Source of the DNA: Nageia nagi
Taxonomy: Eukaryota; Pinophyta
Length of the DNA: 64,000 nucleotides
NCBI GenBank assembly: GCA_050084985.1
Contig: JBITNC010000001.1
Span: forward strand, 72,416,001-72,480,000
Reading direction: 5' to 3'
Within the stretch, counting starts at the first letter, position 1. Every line of letters starts with the position of its first letter. Below the pieces are notes generated by a model. The model was not told the DNA's origin. It was given only the letters and a program-made list of their open reading frames with translations, and ran no database searches. Shown here in pieces: positions 53,136-63,181 of the stretch. The position numbers and the translations under genes were made by a program.

Positions 53136-54180
53136 ATACCAACACCTTCTTCATCTTCCCAACCAGTTGTTGCACCTCACTGTCAAGAGATTCCTCAAGC
53201 ATAGGATCAAGGCAAGACGGTGAATGAAGAGGAGAATGAATCTCATGCTTCATCTTATGATCTTGTTGACGACCTCAAGAAAACCAGATCAAGTGCCTCT
53301 ATATATGATTTGATTTAGAGGGATAGACAGCACGAGCCCATCACGAGGGAATTGAATAAGATTGCTCCAAAGCTGAGAAAAAAATGTATAGCCAAAAGTA
53401 TGGGATCTTCCAAATTAATTGAACCACCCAAAGCAATCGAGGCAAAGGCCCTTGCCATTCATAAAGAGAAAGACAAAGGGGATTCCTCGCCATTCTTGTT
53501 GACACTAAGGATTGCGGGCAAAAACTTGCATAATTGCATGGTAGATTCTGGAGCTACCGGGAACGTCATGCCGTACAAAGTTTGCAAAGATTTAACCTGC
53601 CTATCGCAGAAAGTCCGAAGAAGGTCACACAACTAGACAAAATTGAGGTCAAAGTAGTTGGAATGTTGCCATAGGGGCATATCCAGATAGCTTCTAAACA
53701 ACGAATCCAACAACATATCGACGTTTAGGTTGTCGATATCCCTAACACCTATGGGATTTTGCTAAGCCGGGATTGGTCTTGCAATCTTAATGGTTATATC
53801 TTTACTAATTATTCTCATATGTGGCTACCATGGAAAGGACAACCTAACCAAATTTGAGCAAATAGTGAGCCTAGGCTCAAAGAGCTCATTACAGAGTACA
53901 ACATAGTCAATGAGGTACAATTTATACAAGAAGAATTAGGCGTCTATTCTTTAGACCTCTTGAAGGATCTCCAAAAGACCCTCAAAAAGCAATTGGATGA
54001 GCAAGCTGAGTTGCCCTTGTACATCAAGAAAGGCCCAAAGTCAAGTTGTGCACGAAAAGTCATCTATCAGGATCAAGAGCATGAAGAAGAAATTTCAACC
54101 TGATGAAAGGAGATGGAGAAGAACAGCTTCGGAAACTCAAAGAAGCTGGATACGTTGTGTCCAAGAATTAGAAATTGAAA
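53136..54180 (+). pseudogene. Gag tail and protease of a Tat-like gypsy element
   Basis: 53220-53330 reads ENESHASSYDLVDDLKKTRSSASIYDLI, typical of the region just before the protease. The protease active site is VDSGATGNVMPYKVCKDL (53541-53595), with the Asp-Ser-Gly triad intact. The following flap and second half (VVDIPNTYGILLSRDW-like text near 53725-53785) is frameshifted. Retrotransposon polyprotein processing would be its role. The upstream gag is absent because the left arm ends at 53135. Confidence 0.8.
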
Positions 54181-54369
54181 GTCTCAGCGAGGAAATTTTC
54201 AAAGCCCTCAATAAAATGCAAAGGCATCATTCACTCTTAAGGGGAGAGCTCCTGGAACACTCTGAAGATAAGACCGTCCCTTGCAACAACCCAAGAGATA
54301 ACCAAGAATATTCCATTAAAAGGAATAGTAAGAACCACGAAGAACAGTGTTGGATTCTTAGGTTTGACA

Positions 54370-54770
54370 TTTCCCAAATCTAAGCTTGGGAATGGAGCAG
54401 GAGTAGAGCTTCAATGTCCTAAAGGAAAACGCTATCATGCATCATACAATTTGTAGTTCTATTGCACCTGTAATACTACAGAATATGAAGCTTTCATTCA
54501 GGGACTGAGGATGGCTTTGAAGAAAGGAGTCAGACACCTCCAGGTTGTTGGTGATTCCGAATTGATATTAAAGCAAATTTGCAACATATATGCTTGTAAG
54601 GATCCTAGATTGGGTTTGTACAGAACTCGAGTTTGGGACCTTGTTAGAAATTTTGAATCTTTCAAAATTGGAGCAGTGCCCAATAGTCAAAACTTAGTAG
54701 CTGACTCTCTAGCTGTGGTCGTTGGTACCTTCCAACAAACTGAAAACGTCAACCTGCGGAAGTTTATAGT
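54370..54770 (+). pseudogene. Archaeal-type RNase H domain located upstream of RT
   Basis: The reading GAGVELQCPKGK (about 54400), CNTTEYEAFIQGLRMALKKG (54466-54525), VVGDSELILKQICNIY (54545-54590) and NSQNLVADSLAVVVGTF (54680-54730) follows the pattern of plant RVT_3-type (archaeal-like) RNase H: Glu in TEYEA, Asp in GDS, Asp in ADSLA. The first Asp of the DG motif is not visible (GFLGLTF in its place). It lies between protease and RT. The ordinary RNase H follows RT at 56.1 kb, so the polyprotein had two. Two RNase H domains mark the Tat group of Ty3/gypsy elements. Confidence 0.8.
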
Positions 54771-55189
54771 GCATATGATTCCTACCTCTTCCATTCTTGG
54801 CAATGTTTACAATTTTCAGGTCTTTCAAGATAAACAACAAATCAAAGATTTCATGTCCAACTCAGGCGTATTTGCCTCTCAGGTTATCGAGGAAGACTCC
54901 ATCGATTTTGATGAGGACCTTTCTCACAATCTAGAGGATGGGTCATTCAACTCAGGAAAAATAAAATCCCTAGGGGAATTGTCTCTTTGGAGCGGTTTTC
55001 GATCAAGATATGTTCCAGCCTCATATGGGTAACCACATCCAGGCGAAGATGCAAAAGTAGTCAATTTGGACACAAAAACTGATCCTCGAATCATTTTGAT
55101 TGGCAAGTCATGTGTCGGAGCAGAAAGAGAAAGGCTCATCGATGTCATCAAAGAGTACATCAACATCATTGCTTAGAAATATAAACAAT

Positions 55190-56560
55190 TGAAGACTTAT
55201 GATCCGGCCATCATCACACACTATCTTGTTGAAAGCTGAAGTCAGACCTTTCAGGCAGCAACAAAGGGTTGTCAACCCCATTTTAGAACCGATTATCCTT
55301 CAAGAAGTCTAAAAGTTAGCACAAGTAGGTATCATCTTCCCGGTTTGGCATTCATTTGGGTGGTGAACATAGTGCTTGTAAGAAAGAAAAGCGGAGAGAT
55401 AAGGGTATGCATAGATTTCACTTCTTAATCAGGCTTTCGAGAAAGATTATTATCCCTTACCTTCCTTGGATGAAGTATTACATATAGTTAATGGCTCTTA
55501 GATGATGTCATTCCTGGATGGGTATTCGAGATATAATCAAATCATGGTTGACGAAAAGGATAGGTTGAAGATGGCTTTCACCACCAAATGGAGAACATTT
55601 GCCTATGGTTGTATGCCTTTCGGTCTAATTAATGCAGGTGCTACTTTCAATGAGCCATGGATTTTGCTTTCAAAGGATTGTTCGGGAAGTCTATTATCAT
55701 ATACATGGATGATCTTATAGTATTTTCAAAGGATAGATCCCAACATCCACAAGATTTAAGGAAGGCCTTCCAAAATGCCAGAGCTTCGAGATATCTCTTA
55801 ATCCAAAGAAAAACATATTCGGTGCTTCAAAAGGAAAGTTGTTGGGGCATATTATTTCAGAGCATGGAATTTCAATCGATCCTTATAGAGTCATTGCCAT
55901 TCAAAAGATTCCTATCCTTCTAGCATTAAGGAACTAATGTCATTTTTCAGGAAGATAATTTTTGTTCGTAAATTCATTTCCGGATTTACCGAGATTGCAA
56001 AAGCCATCAATGACATGTTGAAAAAAGATTCAAGCATATTTTGAAATGCGAAAACCAAGAAAGCCTTTCAAGAAATCAAAGATGCCATATCAAATGCTTT
56101 GGTATTAACGAGCCCAGACTACAAGGAACCCTTTCTTCTTTATTCTTTTGCATCAGATCATTCCATTTCCAATGTCCTCATGCAAAGGAACGAAGATGGG
56201 GATGAAAAACCCATTGCATTTATGAGTGCGCCCCTAATAGATGCTACATTGTGTTATTATGCTCTGGAAAAGCAAGCTTACGCGCTAGTTTGAGCAGTAA
56301 AGAAATTGAGGCATTACATTTTGCAAAGTCAGGTTTTGGCCATTGTTGCAAACCTTGTGGTGAAATATCTATTGACCTAGCATGAGGGGAGAAAAGCGAG
56401 GAAATTGGGTCGTGGCCCTGCAAGAATATGACCTCACCATTCAGTCGATGAGGATAGTCAGAGGACAAGGAATCATGAGATTATTGGCAGATTGCGAAGA
56501 TGCTTCTCATATAGATGAAGTGGTGGCGACCCAACATATCCCTCTTAAAGGTTCTTGGTG
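55190..56560 (+). pseudogene. Reverse transcriptase and RNase H of the Tat-like element
   Basis: Text in order: EQLKTYD-type start (55185), VVNIVLVRKKSGEIRVCIDF (55360-55420), YYPLPSLDEVLH (55450), FLDGYSRYNQIMV (55511), TKWRTFAYGCMPFGLINAGATF (55585-55650), catalytic YMDD (55702-55713, after a frame change), FSKD (55725). Then RNase H with LLYSFASDHSISNVLMQ (56130-56180), ALEKQAYALV (56262-56292) and KYLL (56365). At least five stops or frame changes. After RNase H the reading goes into PKHAQDLEE-like text (about 56585) shared with the left arm and then into noncoding sequence. No integrase follows. Confidence 0.85.
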
Positions 56561-57956
56561 ATGGTATGTTTTTCTTTCTTCTCCCAAAACATGCACAAGA
56601 CTTGGAGGAAACAACATTACTTGTTTCCGCCTGAAAGGATTGGTTAACCCAAGCGCTCACATGGAATATGGTCTTGATGGCTCAGTAGTCAAAGATGCAT
56701 GTTGTTAACCGTATACAAGGGAAATACATGTCGGAGATCCTTTCCTTAATGAGAAAAGATTGCAAATGTGAACGAATGCAAAGAAAGATCACAAATGCAG
56801 GAACAAACATAGAGATAAATGCAAGGGAATGCGAGGAAAGGAAAAGACCTATGAGAACATGATTAGGGATACAGTGTCTCGACAGGTCATCTTCAAATTC
56901 ATTAAGGTCAATACATTGACTTTCAATCTGGGAAGCAAATAGCAAATATGCTCAACTCACTACCAGACGAGAGTAGGAAGTTGTAGGGTCTTTATGGAAG
57001 ACTCAATGGAAAGGGTAAAGATGGAGTGAGGGCGTATATGTAATAACCTAACCGAATGATATAAAGACAAGTTGTAGGCCTTAGAATATGTCCACTTGCA
57101 TGCAAACCATGCAAAGAAGGATCAAACTCTTTCACAAAATAGTCAATATTTAGTTCATAGAAAGAACCATTCAGATATGCATAATCCCACAAATGATGTT
57201 CCTCACAGTATAACTTTATGATTTTATTCCTCTAAACAAACACATTCATGATTCTTTTCAATAACAGAACATGCATAGAACACCTTATACAGCAATCTTC
57301 TATGCAATGGAATGTGAATCTTATGACATGCAAAGGCTGAAAATGATTGTACAAATAAACTCAATAGGCTCAATCTCAAAATGCAAGAAGTTCAATATAT
57401 AATGCTTTTATTACGTGTAAAAATCCAATGCAAAATAGTACAAAGATCATATGCATAAACTCTTCATGTCAAAATTCCTCATGCAAAAATCCAATATGTC
57501 AAAATCCCCTTCTAAATGGCCCGAGTGGGGTATAAATAGGCCACATGAAGTGATGCCCTAAAGGCATCAAATCTGATATGGTGTGCACACATGCAACACA
57601 CATACCGATACAAAATTAGATTTCTTCACACAAAACTATATAAGCGGCATTTAAAGATGACAAAATATAAATGCCACCGCTGAAATGCATCTACTCTACA
57701 TCTAATCTATGCAACAGAAAATCAGATATGCAATAAATAGTCTGAAAAGGTCCGACATTTAAATCGGTGGGAGCAAAATCTCATCCCTACACTGGTTAGA
57801 GTCATAAATGAGTCTGACAGATTTGATCTGGCAGGAGCAAAACCTCATCTCTAAACCAATCAAATCAAAATAAAGTAAAGTCTGACATAACCAACATAAT
57901 CATATGCATGTAATACAAAAAAGATACTGCAGATGAAGTCTGTGGGTGAATCAGAT
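56561..57956 (+). other. Right inverted arm: pol tail and spacer with TATA-like box
   Basis: Inverted copy of 51728-53135. It begins with the pol tail, then noncoding sequence with a TATA-like box (57531-57538) in GGGGTATAAATAGGCCACA, and ends at the stop of the minus-strand extra ORF at 57957. It could be a 3' LTR of the pol at 53.1-56.5 kb or a spacer with an internal promoter. I could not define LTR ends. Confidence 0.65.
57531..57538 (+). promoter_or_regulatory. TATA-like box in the right arm
   Basis: TATAAATA in the same context as the site at 52148-52155 on the other strand. It points in the same direction as the pol at 53.1-56.5 kb. Confidence 0.5.
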
Positions 57957-58045
57957 CTAGGCCAGATCTGATTCGGCACGGGCGGAGTTCCACTCCTCGC
58001 TGGTGAGACCATAGGACTCGACATTCTCCCCTAAGAATGCCAATG
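57957..58045 (-). pseudogene. C-terminal end of an extra ORF (copy D), split by the element at 58046
   Basis: On the minus strand the text ENVESYGLTSEEWNSARAESDLA ends at 57957 and matches the end of ORF C (ETIESYSLTNEEWNPASIGLDLA). It is oriented opposite to the pol at 53.1-56.5 kb. The upstream part is displaced to 63968-64000 and beyond by the inserted LTR element. Confidence 0.75.
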
Positions 58046-58054
58046 TGATGTTCC

Positions 58055-58094
<40 letters not shown>

Positions 58095-58816
58095 TAGCAA
58101 ATCCTCAACATAAAAATGCAAAGATAAATTGCAGCAATAAAACAACTCAGAAATTGCTCATAAAATAACACAAGTATGAGGAGAAATCAGCCAGTATCAT
58201 ATATTAAATATTGCCAAACCAATACAACAGCTGAAATGGACAAATGGAGTCCCCAAGGAACTCAAAATGTAGATACAAACTCCCACAAATGGGACGAATT
58301 GACCTCAAGGATGAATTGATTCAAAAACTCCTCAAAAACGACCCCAAACACAAGCATAGGGTTTGGGGCTGCCAACAGGTCTGAAACACATGCCACAAAT
58401 GCTCCCAAAAATGTCACAAACCAGTCACAGATGCCTTTTTTGTATTTTTGATTTTTATGTCAACAACACCTTCAATGATATTGCCAAAACCCCAACCATG
58501 CACCTCCAATGCACTATGGGAATGAGCAAGACCTGCAATCTTAACTCATGGAAACTCTAGGGTTTCAATGTTCAATTCTGATATCAACATAACATGCTCA
58601 AAATGGGACACTCACTTCCTTTTATATGATGAGGTTCTATTTTTGCATTGACATTTCCAAAACACAAAATCACTTAAAGCCTTATTTCAACTTTATAACA
58701 TAAAGAAATAATAATTAAAACTAATGTTATGTCTCCTAACACATTGCTCCCTTTTTTATTATTTATTTCCTAAGTGTAGGAGACAAAACTAATTATTTCA
58801 ATTTTGGGACATTACA
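58046..58816 (-). repeat. 3' LTR of the minus-strand element
   Basis: 771 bp, matching 63182-63967 across most of its length, with a longer (AT)n run at 58057-58091 and scattered indels. The divergence is clearly greater than between the LTRs of element 2, so this insertion is older. Confidence 0.88.
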
Positions 58817-58896
58817 AGTCCATGCTCCTCAAATTGCTTGTCCTCAAGCAATTCCAAAGCTGGATAGTTCAAAATTTCATCAACATTGTATCCAAA

Positions 58897-59124
58897 CTAT
58901 CTCAAACACTTGTGTGTGTCAAAACCCCATATTGTTTCTTCGTTACCAAGCCCATTTTGAATGCATAACAAGGCTGATTTTCTGATAACAGCAGTAAAAC
59001 CATGGTGTTTGCACTCCCAAAACATAGCCAAATTGAGTGATTCTCCATCTCTTATACTCGTACTATGGATGAGCATCAACCAATCAACATGATATTGATT
59101 GGGTTTTTCAGAAAGTGGCTGCAA
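58897..59124 (-). CDS. Small ORF between the 459-codon ORF and the 3' LTR
   Basis: 75 codons (MQPLSEKPNQYHVDWLML...), open to 58897. The text beyond the stop ends LEDKQFEEHGL, directly before the LTR; that ending is common to the last coding or pseudo-coding stretch of plant gypsy elements. It may be the C-terminal part of the protein encoded at 60678-59299, separated by a break at 59299-59124. Function unknown. Confidence 0.35.
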   Translation of the reverse strand: MQPLSEKPNQYHVDWLMLIHSTSIRDGESLNLAMFWECKHHGFTAVIRKSALLCIQNGLGNEETIWGFDTHKCLR

Positions 59125-59298
59125 TTTAAGTGTAACAGGTCTAATTTGCTCTTTTCAACAACCATAAATGACTCACAATCATCTACACTCACGCTTTCAT
59201 TGTTTCCCATCAATGTGCCATGCATAAATGAAATGTAGCTATCAATCATACCAAGAAAATAGAGACTGAAAATTGTATGTTCAGCAGTATTATTACAG

Positions 59299-60678
59299 TC
59301 ATATATCTATTTTACTCCCCCATATGAACTCTAAACCAAGCCAAACATTAGGGACTTCATTAGGAATGCTTTTCTTTACAACACTCAATATACATACCCT
59401 TTCCAATGCCCCCTCATGCTGCTGTAGTAACCTTGAACTGAATGTGCATACCATGGATGAATACCTGCTCATAATTTCATGCTCACTCTTAAGACAAATA
59501 TGACTATGTGCTCCCACAACTGAGAATACACCTTCAAAACCAACCAATGCAAAAAGTGTATTACTTGAATTCATGGCAAAATGAAAGTAAGTTACCTTCC
59601 CAAATGTGTGGAGGTTGGCATCACCACAAGACACCAATTTCTGAAACTTATCAAGATTCCTATCAACAAGCTCATCAAAATTATGCTCAAAAGAAAATAG
59701 TGTGCTACTGTCATAAGAAGCAGAATTCAACTTGTACCTATTTGGAATGTTTCCATGGCTGCCCAAGTTTGAATTTATCTTCTTTTTCCTTATATAACTG
59801 ATCGAGGCATCTTTACACATGAATTTTTCTGATCTTACCTTTCCTAAGTTAAGCAAATGAACACATATGCAATATTTCAACTCATGAATAGCAGTCTCAA
59901 ATCTTATTGCATCAAATATCATGCAATGTACAGCCATATTCATGTGAATTGCAGCCATGCTAATTGTCATTAGAACAGTCCAAAACATCTTGCAAAGTGG
60001 AGTACAAAACATGAAGAAAGTTGTACTAATGTTTTGACAACAACTATATATAAAACCTTCCTTTGTGCATGCCCAAATAAACTCACAAATCAAATCAGTT
60101 TCATCTGTAACTTCTACAATCTCAAAACTGTATGCCATCTTATGCATGTCAATGATCAAATACCAACTTGAAATCCTTCGATGTAGTGTGCTCCAAATCA
60201 AACCTGAATTGAATATGTACAAGGGTTCCAAAGTGTGCTCAAGAGTCTTCACAATGGCTACGAACTGTACAAAAGATGAAAAAATACGATTAAGACTGCC
60301 CAAGTGCTTCTCCAAGACCCATGAATTGCACAAAGTGTCTTCCAACTCCAACAATCTGAAAATGAAATGATCATTTTCCCATCTGTAACTATTACACATT
60401 CTCAAAATGAAATCAAAATTCATCAAAACAAAATTATGAAACAATGCATGCCAAGGTTCAACAAGAAGTGGAACCCATTCATCCCATTTGTCTTTCAAAC
60501 TATGTTCCAAGTATCTCAAAATGAAATCAAAAGTCATCAAGACAAATTTAGGAAACAATGCATGCCAAGGTTCAACAAGAAGTGGAACCCATTCATCCCA
60601 TTTGTCTTTTAAACTATGTTCCAAGTATGCACAAGTGTCCCAATAAAGTGTGGAATTAGTCCTTTTTTGCTGTTCCAA
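59299..60678 (-). CDS. 459-codon ORF of unknown function in an LTR element
   Basis: The longest uninterrupted reading in the window, starting MEQQKRTNS at 60678. Residues about 17-54 and 55-92 are an in-frame duplication (YLEHSLKDKWDEWVPLLVEP...). The rest is rich in Phe, Leu, Cys, Ile and His, with one or two hydrophobic stretches (about residues 215-260, FMFCTPLCKMFWTVLMTISM), and ends IWGSKIDI. I recognise no RT, RNase H, integrase, chromodomain or known envelope motif. It takes the place of pol between a gag-protease remnant and the 3' LTR. It stays open while gag and protease around it have frameshifts, which suggests either a later decay start or selection. Chance cannot be excluded. 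Confidence 0.55.
   Translation of the reverse strand: MEQQKRTNSTLYWDTCAYLEHSLKDKWDEWVPLLVEPWHALFPKFVLMTFDFILRYLEHSLKDKWDEWVPLLVEPWHALFHNFVLMNFDFILRMCNSYRWENDHFIFRLLELEDTLCNSWVLEKHLGSLNRIFSSFVQFVAIVKTLEHTLEPLYIFNSGLIWSTLHRRISSWYLIIDMHKMAYSFEIVEVTDETDLICEFIWACTKEGFIYSCCQNISTTFFMFCTPLCKMFWTVLMTISMAAIHMNMAVHCMIFDAIRFETAIHELKYCICVHLLNLGKVRSEKFMCKDASISYIRKKKINSNLGSHGNIPNRYKLNSASYDSSTLFSFEHNFDELVDRNLDKFQKLVSCGDANLHTFGKVTYFHFAMNSSNTLFALVGFEGVFSVVGAHSHICLKSEHEIMSRYSSMVCTFSSRLLQQHEGALERVCILSVVKKSIPNEVPNVWLGLEFIWGSKIDI
60401..60628. repeat. In-frame tandem duplication of 114 bp
   Basis: Units 60401-60514 and 60515-60628, each 114 bp (38 codons), with only a few differences. The repeat keeps the reading frame of the 459-codon ORF. 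Confidence 0.92.
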
Positions 60679-60746
60679 AACTTCATCAACAAGTCAACTA
60701 TAATCCTTTGAATTCTTTCAGTTATGATACATTTTTGTTGGCTATC

Positions 60747-61640
60747 CTAACTGTCTAAATGGCTGAGAATGTCATGTGGGATTGTGAGGTGACAAGTGTA
60801 ACAAATGTTCACATTTCCTACTGCAATTTTTTTGATTTCTTTATCAGATTCATAGGTTGCCATTAAGTGAGAATTTTGCGCAATTTTTTCCACATATAAG
60901 GCCCCAAAAGTCAACTCCAAATCCCAAAACAGAATCAGCAATGTGTATACCAATGAAAGCCACAAAACGAGATCGAAAGATACCACATATGACCATGAAA
61001 AAGTATCCTTCTTTGCAATGTTCCATGTAGGGACTGTTTTACACCTCCTACCATTCATCCACATGAGAAAAATCAGCATTTTATTTGAAGGAACCACGGC
61101 TGTAGTAAATTTACCTTCACATGAAATATCAAGGAGTTGTCCTCCCTCCATGTACTTGTAGGAAACCTTCAAAATTTTGCATGCATCTTTGGATGTGTTT
61201 TCCTTGATTCCTTGTAGCACCATACCCTTGCCATCAAGCACAAATTTTAGTTCCAATTTCTGATAATTGGTAACATAATCACCAAGAGACCAAATCCATT
61301 GGACCCCCAAAACCATATGAGGCACACCACCCAATGGAAATACAGAGAATTGCTCATCACCCTCAGTTTCCAAAGCTGATTTTTATATTCTTCATTGCTT
61401 TATTGCAAGGAATGAGATCACCAAAGGGCTCAATTTGGAAATCTCTCCTAACTCCACTCAAACTATCACTAATTGAAAGTTCTCCAATGCAATTATTATG
61501 TACTTCATTGATTTCATTCCCAAGAAGTGTACAAAATGAAGTATTTTGGGTCTCTTTCAAACATACTTCATGTGAAAGAGTGACATCTCTATCACAAATC
61601 TGAATGCAATCAGTCATGCAAGATGAACCATGCTTCAATG
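60747..61640 (-). pseudogene. Protease-region remnant of the minus-strand element
   Basis: 61638-61363 holds a Cys-rich segment of the spacer type. 61373-61190 reads EQFSVFPLGGVPHMVLGVQWIWSLGDY and continues into KLELKFVLDGKGMVLQGIKE, the C-terminal half of a plant gypsy retropepsin (second psi loop with VLGVQW) and its usual continuation. The active-site Asp-Ser-Gly segment is not seen. Further downstream (61190-60747) the reading has hydrophobic stretches of unknown origin instead of RT. Confidence 0.7.
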
Positions 61641-61869
61641 TTGAAATGTCTTCATTATGTTCTCTTTCAAAATTTTCAGTTTAGCCCTCTTCTTCTTTTT
61701 CAATGGTGGGAACAACTTTAGAATTTCCTGCACAAATTACCTCAAGCTCTTCTTTTGGATGGACAATTTTAGTTTTTTCCACATTCCTCCATTCAAACTT
61801 GTTCATAACCCTAACACAAAATTCATCAAATGTATCAATATCACCATGCCCTTGGGTTACTAACCCATG

Positions 61870-62437
61870 ATGCTACCATGAGTAAGCACTATCCTCAAGG
61901 TGGAGTGTCGCAATTTGAACTACATCATCTTCAGAAATAGGCTCCAAGGTAAAATAAGTCTGCAATTTTTGAAGCCATGCCCTAGCTGTGAGACCATCTT
62001 GACCATTAAATGAGAGAATGGTCACCTTTTGATGCAATAAGGGTTTCTTTTTCTCTTTTTTAGCCTCAACAACAGATGTATCCACAATATTCAAATATTT
62101 ATCAAAAGAAACTGCTGCCAAATAAAACCTTCAGATTTATTACTATAAGCGCAAACCATTCATCTAATTCATCAATTACCTCATCTTCCTTCGATAAAGG
62201 TGGTGGAACAAGAAACATAGGCTTGGATGGCCTAGGCAAGGGAGTGTGTGAGTTAGATGATGACACATTCCCAATGTTGTAGCCTCTCCTTTCTCCTTCC
62301 CTCCTTGTACCATTTGTGTTTCCCAAAGCTGCCCTCAATTCTTGTTGATTTGTCTCTTGTAAGGACACCATTCTTTGTAGCATGTCAAGTAGAGCATCGA
62401 ACTTTTGCTCATTCTCTTTTCTCCTAAATAGTTCCAT
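61870..62437 (-). pseudogene. Gag of the minus-strand element
   Basis: Starts MELFRRKENEQKFDALLDMLQRM at 62437, with a short coiled coil, then a Pro/Ser-rich segment. After a frame change at about 62115 the capsid start KVTILSFNGQDGLTARAWLQKLQTYFTLEPISEDDVVQIATLHLEDSAYSWW follows, typical of Retrotrans_gag. It then runs into a stop near 61870. The RAWLQKLQTYF and AYSWW signatures are characteristic. Confidence 0.82.
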
Positions 62438-63162
62438 GATCCGCTTTTAGCAAACATCAACCTTCAAAACCTTATTTGTGCAATTCCTGAAAAATAGGTC
62501 AAAAATCATGGGAAATGCTAGATTTCATATAAAAAAATTCAACATTTTTTCTGAAGGTGGTAATGAGAAGTAGAGCTTAATGGGTGCTCAAATCTACCTG
62601 ACAAATACCTCCAACTGATTGAATCTTCAAAAATGTCACTTCCTTTTTTGCTTGAAAAACCCTTTTAGAAGCTTAAAACAATATGCAAAGCACTCAAAAA
62701 TGCTTCTAAGGGTCAGGTACTTGACTTGGCAGATTGAATCTGATGTTAAGAGTCCAAAATGCACCATAAATGACCCCTCAAAATAGGGTTTCCTGATATG
62801 GACGAATTTGAGATTATTTTTTCTACAACCAATCAAATCACAAAAAAACCCTTAATCTGAAATTTCTAAAATCTTACCCAAATTTTTTTTGAAACCATAG
62901 ATCTACAATTTGGCGAAAAGGGTATCCAAATCTACAATTTTTTTTTTTTTCACAAAAAAATCCCTAAAAATCCGCGATTTTCACTAAGCCATAAATTTTC
63001 ACCACAGAAAAACACTTTTCAACATGGATCTGAAATACCCACAAAAGTTTTTTGAAAGCACTAATTTGTTTGAAAACCCTAATTCAAAAAAACTACAAAA
63101 CTGAGATACCCACAACTGCCAAAACTCAGAAAAATAGACACTGACCACAGGCTGGCAAGATT
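62438..63162 (-). other. 5' leader of the minus-strand element
   Basis: AT-rich, noncoding, with A and T homopolymers (for example 62939-62951). It lies between the primer site and gag. I see nothing further in it. Confidence 0.6.
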
Positions 63163-63177
63163 CCAGCTTTGATACCA
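63163..63177 (-). other. Initiator tRNA-Met primer site
   Basis: TGGTATCAAAGCTGG on the minus strand, 4 bp after the LTR end (63182). It differs from the usual TGGTATCAGAGCCTGG-type site at one or two positions. Confidence 0.8.
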
Positions 63178-63181
63178 CTGG

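Noticed and set aside
60065-60612. Plus-strand ORFs at 60065-60370 and 60367-60612
   Set aside because: They are antisense to the longer 459-codon ORF and have no independent support.
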